Below, one piece after another: positions 21,825 to 34,700 of a stretch of DNA of 64,000 nucleotides. The stretch covers positions 1-64,000 of the forward strand of contig WIUZ02000018.1 of the NCBI GenBank assembly GCA_015956445.1, written 5' to 3'. Numbering within the stretch: position 1 is the stretch's first letter; every line of letters begins with the position of its first letter. The DNA is from Thelephora terrestris. Lineage: Eukaryota; Basidiomycota; Agaricomycetes; Thelephorales; Thelephoraceae. The translations under genes were made by a program, and so were the position numbers. The notes beneath the pieces are model-generated. The model saw nothing but the letters and a program-made list of their open reading frames with translations, was not told the origin of the DNA and did not search any database.

Positions 21825-24800
21825 TGTCAGGAACATGGTATTTTTAAAAACTTTTATAACACACTCTTTCTTCGAACTCTTCTTACCACTTCTTATGTTT
21901 TGAATGCTTCACACTCCTTATCCTTCATACCAATCATTCAAAACACACAAACGCGCATACATTCACGGCAATACGGAACAACTGGCTATACAAAGTGCTA
22001 TCAACGTCCCATCAGAAATCGACTCTATCTACGGCAGGCCTCATGGTCATCAACCTTCCATCCCGGAGATCGTAGTGCTGGCCTCTCCTCGCTAGGACCT
22101 CCCCGAACATGGCGTCACCATCTTCAGCACTCAGCTGAACGACTAGTTCAAGCCGATAAGAAGAGACTCCTTCGAGCGGACCGGTCAGCCTCCCAGATGT
22201 CACCGAACTCTGGAACACTTGGTCCCACATCTCCATCACCGGGTGACTGCTCGGCAGCACTATCGACGTAGTCGACGAGCGACCCTCCGTCTCCCTCGTT
22301 GGACCCCTGGGTGGGATCCTGTCTTGCGAGTCGAAGCTGGTGGCGAAGCTGGATCTCCGACTCGACCTGTCGGTAGGGACGGTTGACCCGATAGCGGAAC
22401 TCTCGTCCCCCATCTCGACCAGACTGGTCACCATCCGACTCAACTGGACACGGGTAGGGGTTAGCCGATGGAGCCATGCGATGAGCAACACGGCGTCGAG
22501 AGCGTTTACAACGCTGCCCTGTTGTCACCGGACGTACCTCGACTGTCCACGGAGCATCTTCGGCCCGATCAACCATGACCTCATCTTCGACCTTGACCAG
22601 CTGACTGATCGGCTGCAACGGGCAGCGCCGACAGTTTTCCTTGTCAGACTCGGCCAACGTAGAAGCCAGAGCCGGAGTCGGAACAGGAACTGCGTTCTCC
22701 ACGGGAGGTGTCGCGTAGGATGACGGGTTAGGCGAGGGGAGTACCACCTCGTCGGTGTACTCCAGCTCGAACGGAATGTCGGCAGTCCCCTGACCAACCA
22801 ACTTCGGACCCTCCTTGCAGTTGCAGATTTTATCCTGCAAGGATGCGACCTGCGCTGTCAACACAGCCACCACGTCTTCAAGCTGTTCCGTCTAGAAGAA
22901 CCTCTCAGTCATTGCATAAACCTGCAAAGGCTGAAAGCACCTTTTCATCCCTTCTAGCCAGCGCCCCCTTGATGTTGTTGTCCCTGACCTTCAACCCGGT
23001 GACCAACTCTTGATGGTTGGCAACCATCGTCTCCAACGCCTCGTTTGTTCCCTGCTGGAAGGCGGCCAAAGTCTCCTTCATCTGAAGACCCTCCGCAGAC
23101 AGACGAAGGACGTCTGCCTTCGCCTCTTTCACCTCACGCTCCAAACGTTCAACCTAGGCAGTTTGATTAGTCGAGAGTCATACTCAAATATTCAAACAGA
23201 GAACCTACCCGGCTCTCTCCCTCCCGAACGAGCGACCACAATAACGAGGTGGCGGCAGTGGCATGGCGGACGGCCCGAGGAACAGTTGCCCCGTGCTCCA
23301 GCAGGTCCTGATCGTAGATTCCCCTCTGTAGGGTGTACCAGAGCTCCTTCTTAATCGGATGCTCCAGCTCCCCGAACCTACCCCTCATCTGGAAGATCAC
23401 CTTCTCGGCAATCATGGAACGGACCCATAGCTCATCATCCCAGGTCAACCCCATCAAATGTGGGATCGTCTCCCTGAGACGTTCGGCGTCCACCTCCTTG
23501 ACGATCTCCAAGATCTAGAAGCCGTTAGCCTGACAACAACGCCTAAAGAACGGACCTCTACCTAGAGGAAGGAGTTAGCGCTAATACAAGAAGCCCTAGC
23601 TCTCCCCCATACCTGATCATCGGAGGTATAGGGAGTTCCAGCCGCGTTGGCATAGGTCTTGCGGGCGGCAGCACGGCGGTCGATACGGGAGATGGTGGAG
23701 ATGCCGTTGGCGACTTTGTAGGTGTAGTTGTTTGGGAAAGACATGTTGTGGTAAGATGATGGGGAAGTTGCTGGTGTTGCTGATCAAGGATGGCTCCAAG
23801 AAGACGTCCTTCTTATAGCCTAGATCGGTGATCCTTCACGTGACCTACCTCGACGAACCTCATTGGTCCGGGTCACATCAACTTCCGCCCCTGTACCACC
23901 ATCGTTGGCTTACTACATCAAGCTGACACCTCGGCCCGCGGGACGGCCTTGGAAGAACTTCGTTCCGGAACGCCTAGAACGCGCGCGCACTAAAAATAGG
24001 TCTCAAGACCCTGATGACCCCGTTATGACATCACGAACCCCTTTTACGACCCCTCATGACTTTACGATTACGATCAACCCTGGACCCTGATCACACACGT
24101 GGACAGTCACATCACAGTCTCCTAACCGGAGGAAGGAATCGCCGTTATTCGGAAGGAGTGCCTTAGACTCTTTCTGGTTAACTCAACGAATGTGGAAGTA
24201 GCCGTTAGCGTGAAACGCCGGCGAATCTGTAATCCCTCATGTCCCATGAGTCTAGGCCTGCGCTCCTCATGTTCGGACGTACGTTGAGGTTGCCACTAGT
24301 CCGTGATGCTGTTACCGCCTACAGACAACAAGGGATGTTGTATGGTCTCTATCTTTGGCCTCTCCAAAGGAAGCATCCAAGAAGATTCTCACCTGGCCCT
24401 TGGGTGTGATCCCCAGGTACGAACTTTTATGATCCCATGCCCCTCTTTTCTTTTGGACTAGTGTTATCTTTACCCCTATGTTTCATGCGGACATTCGTTA
24501 TCTTTTATGCAATCCTTCACACGCTAGTAAGGCCCTTTGTCCTTTATTCTCCCACGCGTCATGTTTGTTTGCTTCCCTTATTTAGCGTTCTCACACTCCT
24601 TATCTCCCTTTGTTCGGACTTGATAAGGGTATATTAGGGTATTGACGTCATGGCCACTCCTTTAGTATAAGTAGCAACTGTGGCTGTATCGTAGTACCTT
24701 AGTTTTGTTACCTCAGGAAATCCTCTGCCCTTCTCAGCCCAGTTGCAGTTAAGGACAAGTCAGAGTTTCTTGTTTGATTCAAGACATCCCCATCTGCTCT

Positions 24801-25118
24801 CCCTCCCGCTCTGCGCATTGGCTGCGCCTTGTAACTATAGAACCCCAGCGTTCATATTAGAACACCTCGAGCGTCCAGTCGATCACCTGGTGGAGTCATC
24901 AATCCTGCTGTAGAGATAAACCCTTGCGTGTTAAACCGAACGAAGTACGGTTTAGGTTGGGTTTCTCTTTAGGATTTCGACCTGACTTGTAGTGACCTCG
25001 GACAACCTACCGGAAGAATAGAGACGTGATCGTTCTCTCACAAGCTAGTTGGACTAGTGAGTACTCTGCAGAGTCGGCTCAGTGCACTGGTAGTTGTTGG
25101 GGTAGAGTGGCCCTGACA
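21825..25118 (-). mobile_element. LTR-like element copy E2, full length 3,294 bp (fossil)
   Basis: Bounded by TGTCAGGAACATGG at 21,825 and AGAGTGGCCCTGACA at 25,118, with the 5-bp target duplication TCTAC on both sides (21,820-21,824 and 25,119-25,123). The TG...CA ends and 5-bp duplication fit an LTR integrase product, most simply a very long solo LTR. It looks whole. It is nested in E3 and is nearly identical to E1, so it is young. Confidence 0.8.
22148..23744 (-). CDS. Intron-bearing coiled-coil protein carried by E2
   Basis: Reads leftward from ATG at 23,744 (MSFPNNYTYKV) to the stop at 22,148, with the same four coding blocks and intron positions as the E1 gene at 8,201-9,802. The conserved landmarks are DDELWVRSMIAEKVIFQMRG, the coiled-coil block, CNCKEG, CRRCP and KRSRRR. 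Differences from E1 are scattered substitutions, mostly conservative, suggesting the frame was held recently. It has no recognisable retroviral or transposase domain. Function unknown. Confidence 0.6.
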
Positions 25119-26790
25119 TCTACGTGGTCCAAAACACGATGGACGAGTGTTCTCTGGTAGGTTGTCCGAATTCACAGCAGGAGTGCCGAGCCTCTATCCA
25201 ATAAATCCCTATCGTCGTCTGAGGGCAGATATAAGAGCCCGAGGATGGCGCCTAAAACTGGTGCTTGATCAAGAGAGCGGCGAGGAACTCCTTTTCGTAA
25301 GCGCGTTCGCCGATTCTTGACACAAGGCCGAGAGAGAGAGGAGAGCGAACGTGTTCAGAGAGTTACTCGATAAGCTCTTCAGTGGCCTACAGCAAATACA
25401 CCAATGCTGCAAGGAGAAGAGGACTTCCCGAGATATCAAAGATGGGGAGTCCTCAGCTACTCTACTGGTACCTATATAGGAGAGTGGCCGGGACATAGAT
25501 AACCCTATCTAATAATAACTCGGAACAAAGAAGGGCCGAGAGTAAGCCAGAACAGTAAGCAGCCCGGGATGTAGGATAGAAATGATAAAGGAATGACTAA
25601 TGGGTCAGGGTTCGTGAGAGAATAAGAAAGGGGTCATGACGTCGTGTGGGAAAGGAATGACAAAGAATAATATCACATGTGAAGACTGACCAATAGGGGG
25701 ACGACGCGTCAGCTCGTCCGATCGGGACAACAAAAGACCGAGTGGGGCTTGAATGTCGAGGTGAATGTATGAGGAGTCTGGACCAGTGAAACGATGGGCC
25801 GATCCAATGGCGAATAGGGCGCAGGCGCTGTCGATGGTTGGATAAAGCGTAGCGCGAACCGGCCGTTGGATCCATCAAACTCCCTTCTTCCCAAACCAAC
25901 AATCCCACCAACCAACTACTCATCCATCATGCCCATGATTTCCGACCGTGTCTTCCGTGCTGAGAACAGCACCGCTACCATCAAGTCTGCGGATCCTCGA
26001 TCCGTGCAGAACAAGAGTTACTTCCTGCCGAACGCCAATGTGGCGTACCCTAGTTATCGCGAGGTGCGTTGTCACGCGCACGCCGGTGGTTGGCGTTCGA
26101 CTGACATCGCTTCCATAGATCTTCGCGGCTGCCAACAAGGTGGACGCCCGACAACTGGAAGCAACGATCGCCAAGCCTCCCAACTACCTGACCATGGACG
26201 ACGAGTTGTGGTATCACAACTTGATCGACCACAAGCTGCAGGAGTCGATGCGAGGGGTAACGTTCAACACCGAGTTGCGCATGCCGTATGAGACTCCTGT
26301 GGCTTCGTCGCTGTGGGGGCTCCTGTGGATGGGGATCAACGACTTGGGAAACGGCGAAGGAAGGTGGCCTGGGGCTATGCGTTCCCAACACTACACAGCT
26401 GCCGTTGGCCACCGCCTTTGGACCCTTTTGAGGACAGAACAGAAAGCGGTGAGTCGATCTGTGCATCCCGCTTGTGGGATAACACTGATTGGCTTATAGA
26501 ATGAGCGGCTGAAGCGCAAGGTGAAGGAAGCGAAGGACGACGCCCGCAGGATGTACTCGGAGGCGTTGGAGATGAAGAAGACGCTCCTCCTGATGAACGA
26601 CACGCTTCGCGTGACGTTTGAGAGCGAGATGCTAGCGATGCGGGAGGAACACAACCGGTTGGTTGAGTCGTTGAAAGAACGAGATGACACCATCCAGCGA
26701 GACCTGATTGAGGTCGACCGACGGCTTAACCGTCATCGAAGGGCTCTGAATGAGCTTGACACCAAGGTCGGTGCGACTTCTCCTGGTCTT

Positions 26791-26879
26791 CCAAGGATTC
26801 GACCCGAGCGCCCAGCAACGGCAAGGCGTCGTCCAACGTGTCAACCTAGAAGTGGCGTGAGCTCTCTTAGATAAAGACC
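26791..26879. other. Loop between the E3 and E4 inverted arms
   Basis: About 85-90 bp where the palindromic arms of E3 and E4 cease to match. It marks a junction between the two elements, both cut in the same place within their coiled-coil gene. Confidence 0.6.
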
Positions 26880-29800
26880 AGGAGAACTCGCACCGACCTT
26901 GGTGTCGAGCTCATTTAGAGCCCTTCGATGACGGTTGAGCCGTCGGTCGACCTCAATTAGGTCTCGCTGGATGGTGTCGTCCCGTTCCTTCAAGGACTCG
27001 ACCAACCGGTTGTGTTCCTTGCGCATCGCCAGCATCTCGCTCTCAAATGTCACGTGGAGCGCGTCGTTCATCAGGAGGAGCGTTTTCTTCATGTCCGACG
27101 CCTCCGAGTACATCCTGCGGGCGTCGTCCTTTGCCTCCTTCACCTCACGTTTCAGCCGCTCGTTCTACAAGTCCATCAGTGTTATCCCACAAGCGGGATG
27201 CACAGACTGACTCACCGCTTTCTGTTCTGTCCTCAATAGGAACCAAAGGCGGTGACCCACGGCAGCTGTGTAGTGCTGAGAACGCGTTGCCCCAGGCCAT
27301 CTTCCTTCGCCGTTCCCCAAGTCGTAGATCCCCATCCGCAGGAGCCCCCACAGCGACGAAGCCACAGGAGTCTCATACGGCATACGTAACTCGGTGTTGA
27401 ACGTTACCCCTCGCATTGACTCCTGCAGCTTGTGATTGATCAGGTTGTGATACCACAACTCGTCGTCCATGGTCAGATAGCTGGGAGGCTTGGCGATCGT
27501 TGCCTCCAGTTGTCGAGCATCCACCTTATCGGCAACCGCGAAGATCTACGAATGCGATGTCAGTCGTTGCCAGCAAACGGCGACACATGACGTCGCACCT
27601 CGCGATAACTGGGGTACGCCACGTTGGCGTTCGGAAGGAAGTATCCCTTGTTCTGTACGGAATGAGGATCCGCGGACTCGATGGTAGCAGTGCTGTTCTC
27701 AGCACGGAAGACACGATCAGAGATCATGGGCATGATGGGATGAGTAGTTGGTTGGTGGAAGTGTTGATTTGGGAAGAAGGGAGTTTGATGGATCCAACGG
27801 CCAGTTCGCGCTACGCTTTATCCGACCATCGACAGCGCTCGCGTCCTATTCGCCATTGGATCGGACCATCGTTTCACCGGCCCAGACTCCTCATACATTC
27901 GCCCTCGACATTCACGCCCCACTCGGTCTTTTGTTGTCCCAATCGGACGAGCTGATGCGTCGTCCTCTCATTGGTTCGTCCTCACATGTGATATTATTCT
28001 TTGTCATTCCTTTCCCACACGACGTCATGACCCCTTTCTTATTCTCTCACGAACCCTGACCCATTAGTCATTCCTTTATCATTTCTATTCTGTAAACCGG
28101 GCCGCTTACTGTTCTAGCTTACTATTGGCCCTTCTTTACTCCGAGTTATTATTAGATAGGATTATCTATGTCCCGGCCACTCTCCTATATAGGTACCAGT
28201 AGACACTGGGGACAAACCCCAGTTTCCCGGCCCAGGACATCGTAAATACATTGTAAGGAAATGGAAAATGTGCCTGGCAATGACCCACCTGGTGCATCAT
28301 AAATACATTCAAAATGTCCAGGCCAATTTCCTTAGAGTGTTGCCAGCACAGGAAATGCTCAATACATTCATGGTGTTCCTGGTCATGTGATCTTAGTGTT
28401 CCCATTAGGTAATCCATGGGAACATCATGAATTTTCCCAAAGAAATACCCATGATGTCCCTGAGTGGCTCATTGAAAGAAAACCTTGAGTGAACCCACAG
28501 TTTCCCAGGTCATGTGACCTTGATGTCCTGATTAGGTAATCTGAGGGTAAACCATGAATTTTCCCAAAGAAAGTAACCATGGTGTTCCTGAGTGGCTCAT
28601 TCACAGTGTTCTTTCCGGTGTTCCCAGTGGTGTGATCACAGTGTTCCGAGTCAGTAAAATTCAAATTGAGCCTTAACGGTGCGCCGGAAGTGTACCAGTG
28701 TGGTATATCCTGAAAGTACTAAGGCCTTCGACCATGATGTACCAAAATTTGGCAAACCATCAGGAGACTGTGGGAACACTGAAAGGAAACTGGGGACACT
28801 GGGAACATCATAAACTCATTCAAAATGTCCCCAATTTCTCAGTTTCCTTTCAGTGTTCCCACAGTTTCCTGATGGTTTGCTGAATTTTGGTACATCATGG
28901 TCGAAGGCCTTAGTACTTTCAGGATATACCACACTGGTACACTTCCGGCGCACCGTTAAGGCTCAATTTGAATTTTACTGACTCGGAACACTGTGATCAC
29001 ACCACTGGGAACACCGGAAAGAACACTGTGAATGAGCCACTCAGGAACACCATGGTTACTTTCTTTGGGAAAATTCATGGTTTACCCTCAGATTACCTAA
29101 TCAGGACATCAAGGTCACATGACCTGGGAAACTGTGGGTTCACTCAAGGTTTTCTTTCAATGAGCCACTCAGGGACATCATGGGTATTTCTTTGGGAAAA
29201 TTCATGATGTTCCCATGGATTACCTAATGGGAACACTAAGATCACATGACCAGGAACACCATGAATGTATTGAGCATTTCCTGTGCTGGCAACACTCTAA
29301 GGAAATTGGCCTGGACATTTTGAATGTATTTATGATGTACCAGGTGGGTCATTGCCAGGCACATTTTCCATTTCCTTACAATGTATTTACGATGTCCCAG
29401 GCCGGGAAACTGGGGTTTGTCCTCAGTGAGAGTAGCTGAGGACTCCCCATCTTTGATATCTCGGGAAGTCCTCTTCTCCTTGCAGCATTGGTGTATTTGC
29501 TGTAGGCCACTGAAGAGCTTATCGAGTAACTCTCTGAACACGTTCGCTCTCCTCTCTCTCTCAGCCTTGCATCAAGAATCGGCGAACGCGCTTACGAAAA
29601 GGAGTTCCTCGCCGCTCTCTTGATCAAGCACCAGTTTGAGGCGCCATCCTCGGGCTCTTATATCTGCCCTCCGACGACGATAGGGATTTATCTGATAGAG
29701 GCTCGGCACTCCTGCTGTGAATTCAGACAACCTACCGGAGAACGCTCGTCCATCGCGTTTTGGACCACGTAGACTTTGGGTGGATATAGGGAAGTTGTTC

Positions 29801-29885
29801 CCCCTTTGCCCCATTGTTTCTTGTTGGTTGGAGTTGCGACTCACCAACAGCACTGGTACCTGAAGGGCGAAGAGTGGCCCTGACA
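26880..29885 (-). mobile_element. LTR-like element copy E4, 5' part, edge of the KDZ-A break (fossil)
   Basis: Mirror copy of E3. Read leftward it starts TGTCAGGGCCACTCTTCG at 29,885 and runs to about 26,880, carrying the start of the same divergent coiled-coil gene (ATG near 27,730). It is interrupted by fold-back element 2 (28,204-29,428). On its right edge ...CCCTGACA is followed by ATCTT and then KDZ-A coding sequence in frame. Its matching 3' end is most likely the piece at 5,441-5,809. It is incomplete here. Confidence 0.7.
28204..29428. mobile_element. Fold-back element 2, 1,225 bp, CACTG ends
   Basis: Near-perfect palindrome centred at 28,816. Ends are CACTGGGGACAAACC on the left and the reverse complement of CACTGAGGACAAACC on the right. 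A 3-bp duplication AGA flanks it (28,201-28,203 and 29,429-29,431), and removing it restores the sequence of the opposite E3 arm. CACT-type ends plus a 3-bp duplication are what CACTA/EnSpm transposons show, so it may be a non-autonomous relative. The arms contain short repeated words (GGAACATCATG, GATGTTCCC) and no gene. Confidence 0.85.
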
Positions 29886-30636
29886 ATCTTCCTGTCTACC
29901 ATGAAAGACGAGGGGATCAAGAATGTCAAGGTTTCCTATGATATCGCGTGTCGTTGGTCAATCAAATTGTTCCAACGGATCCAAAGTTATTCCGATGAGC
30001 TCCAGATTCCTGAGGACAAGTTTTCGCTGGAATATTTCATCCCCAAATTTCACCTCCCTGTGCACAGACCAAGTTGTCACACGCGGTACTCGTTCAACTA
30101 CCGCCCAGGTGTCGGACGTACTCATGGGGAGAATATTGAATCGGGATGGGCTCACACCAACCCGGCGGCGATCTCTACACGAGAGATGGGTGCTGGCGCA
30201 CAACACTCGGCACTTGATGGTCATTGGGGAGGATGGAATTGGCGGAAGATTGTTGGGTTTGGTAAGTGTTTACACGTCACATGAGTTGACTTCTTGCAAC
30301 GACTAACATACCAATGGCAGGACCGCTGTTGTTGAAAAACTTGTGTGAAGCTGTTGACATGGCAAAAAAGTGTGACGACGCTTGTTGGGATTTCGATGAG
30401 CACAGGCCCTCTGGAATGATCTACGAATGGAAGATGTTGAAACGCAGGTGGGAGATAGACCCCTCACAGCCGGACCCATATGAAGTCGTTGAGAAAGGTA
30501 GATTCACTGGTCTTCCCCCACTATATTCGGTCGTTGCTGACTCTGGTTCTCACAGCTTCAAACTTCAGTTCCGCAAAACGAAAACTTTCAGAGGACAAAG
30601 CGCTTGATCTCGCAGCCAACAACACACCCCCCCACA

Positions 30637-30643
30637 AACTGTC
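30637..30643. repeat. Target-site duplication AACTGTC, left of KDZ-B
   Basis: AACTGTC directly precedes CAGTAGTCC. The matching copy is at 41,438-41,444, after GGACTACTG. An 8-bp reading (AACTGTCC) is possible if the first C belongs to the target. Confidence 0.85.
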
Positions 30644-31793
30644 CAGTAGTCCTTATTGAAATTTTAAAAATCTCGTGGTCCTTGCCCGCGGTTTTGACTT
30701 TTTTTGTCCAGGCCCAATTCTGAAACTGTAGGGGAGGATCCTACTTACTTTTACTCGGCCGGGTTGTTTCAGCACTGGCCCAGTGAGGCCAGGTCCGGTC
30801 AATATGACCCTCGGCTATTTGCACCGGCCCCAGGATTGATCTGGGGGTGACAGACGTGGGAATTCGCTTCCAGCTGGTTCCTCCCCGGCGCTTCGTCCCA
30901 TCAATATCCTTCGGTAGGACGATCGGCCGTGGGAACCAGCCATCACGGGCCTCTCCTGGTTCCTCCCGGCGCTTCCTCCAGTAAATACCGCCCTCCTGGG
31001 CACCCGGTTGCCGGGTACTGGGTTGCAGGCTTACATAGTTATTTGTAGTGGTATTTGTACATAATAATTCAATTTATTTCACCACTTCTCTCGCTTGCGC
31101 CGCCCCAGAAAAAAATCAAAAAAAATCTCGAAAAAATTGCTGATAGGTACTTCACATATTCGCCAGCTCATCCCGCTTAAAACCGCTGTATTTTACGTAG
31201 AATTGAGCCCAGAAATCGTGTTTTAAATTCCTCCCGGGTTGATTGCAGGTGATCGGAATCTGCCGAGCCGAAGGGGGAAAGAAAAAGTGCGGCAGTGCAC
31301 CTGGTATTCCCTTTTTTTATACAAAATTTGTACCAGTAGGTAGCCAATGTATACTGCTCAAATTTCCGTTGCGTCCGAAGCACTAAATTGGTGTTTTCAC
31401 GCAGTGGCAGCACTGCCATTCCGTGCCGGCTCACTCGCGCGGGTTCCGGCGCCTAAAATCGCCCTCAACATAAAAAAACATATCGGCTACGCCGGATTTT
31501 CTGCTTTCTGACTTAGATATCCCCTTATTCCCTTGTATTTACTGTATTTAGCAATGGGTAACATACATCCACACAATAAAAGCAGGTTTCTCGCCTCTGC
31601 CAGCCTGCCTCTTGTTCTTGCTGCCAGCGACACTTTCCTTTTTGGGACACTTTCCTTTTTGGGAACTCAAACAAAAAAGTTGCTAAGTCCACGTCGCATC
31701 AGCGAAAACACAAGAAACATTCCATTGCAATCAAAATACGTTGTAGCTAGAGATAACACAAGAGGTAGCTACGTAAAAAAACCCGAAATTCAA
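30644..31793 (+). repeat. Left terminal inverted repeat of KDZ-B
   Basis: 1,150 bp, reverse complement of 40,288-41,437. It contains a GC-rich subterminal zone with repeated words TTCCTCCCGGCGCTTC and CCGGTTGCCGGG (about 30,880-31,020), which could be transposase binding sites. Its inner edge overlaps the TGA stop of the transposase gene. Confidence 0.92.
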
Positions 31794-34700
31794 GTCCAAA
31801 GGGGGGCGTCCAGATCGTCCAAAGCAACATCCACGTCATCCTCAAAATCCACTGGGTCCGGGTCGCTATCAGAGGGAGGGTCGTCGGTGAGGGCGTCTTC
31901 AGTCTCCGGAATGTCTTCTGTCCCAGCGGAGGAAGGAAATACAGAAGAGTGGTACATTTTGACGTTGGATTTGAGCCGGCGCCTTCGATTTTGGGCTGCT
32001 TCGGGGCGAGGGTATTTTGCAAGCCAGTGGGACCCGAGTGATTTGAGCTCCAAACATTTGTACCAGTCTGCAATGAAGACGTGAACAAGTTTCCGATAGA
32101 GCGCGGCCTGGCGTGCAGCGTATGCTCTCATGCCAACAGTGATCTCTTCATCAATGGTGGGCTCACCGACACGAGCCTCCCCGAGCTTCTCCCAGTTCCC
32201 TGCATTCCAATCAAAGAAGCAAAGGGTCCGTCGCATTTCCTCAACCAGTAGCTCTACCTCCTCCTGGAACCGTTCAGCACGAGCAACCGCCTTGCACCAT
32301 TCGACACGCATAACACCTTGCAACTGAGGGTCATTGATCCCGGTGTCAGGTTGTAGCGATCCGGTGTGCCAGATCCACGAAAGCTCCCGCCGTGATTCTG
32401 ATGTGTCTGTAGTCTCGCGCGAGGGTCCCCTGATGTCTTCCCGGCATAAGTCCTTGAGGTCATTCTTCCATGGAGAGAACTTCCCTTCGGGGTCGAGGCG
32501 GAGGAGGGCAGTGCGGGCATCACGGTAACGGGCAGCTGCTTGGTCAATCTTGAGTGCGAAATTTCTGAAGAGAGCCTTGGTTCTGGTCATCGTGCCTTGG
32601 GACGTTGAGACATGGGCCTGGTTCTTCACGAGGAGCACCTGGTATACACCACGCAAATGCCGAATGAGGTCGAGGGCGTCATAAGCTTGGGCAAGCCGGA
32701 ATCTGAGCTCAAGGCGGGGGAGGTTCCCAATGCAGGATGTATCACGAGAGGCAGCTGGAAGTTGCAATGGGAGCCAAAGTTTGACGGTCTTGGGGGCGTC
32801 GGTGATGGTGGTGGGGTCGATTTCGTCAAGGCGTGCAGAGGCTCCAGGCATATAGACCCGCTGGGGGGAGGTGAGACTCTTGATGGCTTGGGAGAGAAGA
32901 CGACGTTGATCACAGATGGTGGTATTGTCATTGGGGTCGAGACGTTTCGATCGCAGCCTCCGTCTAAGCCCGGGATGAGTTGACCTTAGGCTTGAGCACG
33001 GAAAGGTAGCCACTTACTGCTGTTCTTCAATCTCGAGGGCTCGCATGATAAACTGGGAGGGTGTTGTTTCATGCGCATGTGGCGTTCCAGACTTCTTGAC
33101 CGTTGCGTCAACCCGACCAAGTTCAGCCTTGAGATCATTGAGAGTTACGCCTGGATTGCCGTTCAAAAAGAGCAGGCGAAGAGATGAAAATACACTTACT
33201 TGGAGCAACCTCTTTGAATGGATTGGGGTTGGACGAGTCAAGGTCGTAGGCGTTCATCATCTCAGTCCAGGAGTGGATGAGGGCTGGATCGAGGGCTGCT
33301 GTGACGGCGGCTGCGATGCCGTTCTGGACCTTGCAGAGTTTCCAAGCTCTCTCTAGACTTTTCTTCAACAAACGACCTGGAAAGACGGAAATGAGAAACG
33401 CGGGGCAGTCGTAAAACTAGATGGACTCACGAAGATTGATGAGTTTCTTCCAGTTCCACCCGCTCCAATGAGTATCAAGAAGTGCTTGACGTGCTTGGGG
33501 CCCGTTCTCTCGCGACCACGTCGCGAGGGATGTGGAATGAGACCAAATCGTTTCAACACCCTCACCATGCGTCATGCCAACGCCTTGCATAAAAGCAAGA
33601 TTGTAATCGAGGTGGCAGGAATTCCCGTGCCCGATCAGGTGAAACTTCGGAACTGCAACGCGGAAAGATTGTAGCGAATCGAGGTTGACGTCCTTGGTAG
33701 CCTTGTACCTTGCCAAACGCTCACGAAGGTGGCGACCCCATTGACAAGCAATGTCATACGTGACAACAAGGTGTGGAACCCCCATCTCTAACTCATGGGA
33801 AACAGTGGAGGCGAAGGCATAGTCAACATTCAGATATCTGCAAGGGGATAAGTGGTGAGCGGTGGATGTCAGATATTTGCTTACCGTTCACCCTTTTGAA
33901 GATCAGCGACACCAGTTGGACGAACGAAGGAATGGCGACAAGAGACGGCGACAACACCAGTAACGCTGTAGCCCTTCGGGTCGCGGGTATATGCTTGGTC
34001 AACAGCGCGGAGGTCTGAGCCACAGGACGTTCCCTGTAGATGGCGGTGAGCGATGCAGCGGATGCAGATGCAGCCTACACACGTACCGTCTCTTCAGACA
34101 CAGTACCAGCAGGGTCTTTGAGATGAGCGGCGTAGTCTGCAGAATTCACCATATACGTGAGGCCGGTCCCAAGGTCCGGGTCCGTGATACCCCGGTCTTT
34201 GAGCTTTGTCTTGAAGCAGCCATCTATGCCCAGGGATGTGGTATTGAAATGGCTAAAGATCACATTGTAGTGAGTACAGTGAGTACATCAGGGTGTTACA
34301 AACAGACAACAGCGTCAGGCGTACATCGGGTGTTTCGAGTCAAGTACAGTATTCTTTCCTGGCTGGGGACACGCGGGACAGAGAACAGCAAGACTTCCGT
34401 CCGACATAGAATCGACCCCGCCACAGCAATGGCCAGCCCCGCCGCGCTTAAAAAGTTTCAAGTGGCTCCAGAGACGAAAGACAAGACAGATTTCGTTGTA
34501 TCGGAACTTCGGAGAATCAGTTGTGCCTCACGCGAGAGCAGTGAGCATAAACTCACTATTTCAGGTTCAAGCTTCGCGTTGTTTGAGCGCTGCATGATTG
34601 TGTGATAGAAGTTGTATGAATTGCACTTGTTCTGGTCTTGAAGCTTGTGGAAAAAGTCAAGCAGGTTGAACGAGAAGGACGTTGAAGGGCGAAACACGGT

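Larger units (their letters stand above)
21708..26790 (+). mobile_element. LTR-like element copy E3, divergent subfamily, interrupted by E2 (fossil)
   Basis: Starts TGTCAGGGCCACTCTTCG at 21,708, is interrupted by E2 at 21,825-25,118, and continues to about 26,790. It carries a divergent relative of the coiled-coil gene beginning with ATG at 25,929: a block with DDELWYHNLIDHKLQESMRG, then a coiled coil rich in KEAKDDARRMY. It shares the block-1/block-2 intron position with E1. It lacks the 3' end in this place, so it is incomplete. It forms an inverted repeat with E4. Confidence 0.7.

Noticed and set aside
21825-25118. E2 as a cut-and-paste DNA transposon with TGTCAGG terminal repeats
   Set aside because: The 7-bp inverted match is short, and TG...CA ends with a 5-bp duplication fit an LTR better. 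Retained introns keep the alternative open.
5810-29885. Inversion by homologous recombination between E3 and E4
   Set aside because: A simple exchange between inverted copies would leave hybrid elements each with a 5' and a 3' part. Here two 5' parts meet at 26,835, so another mechanism is needed.
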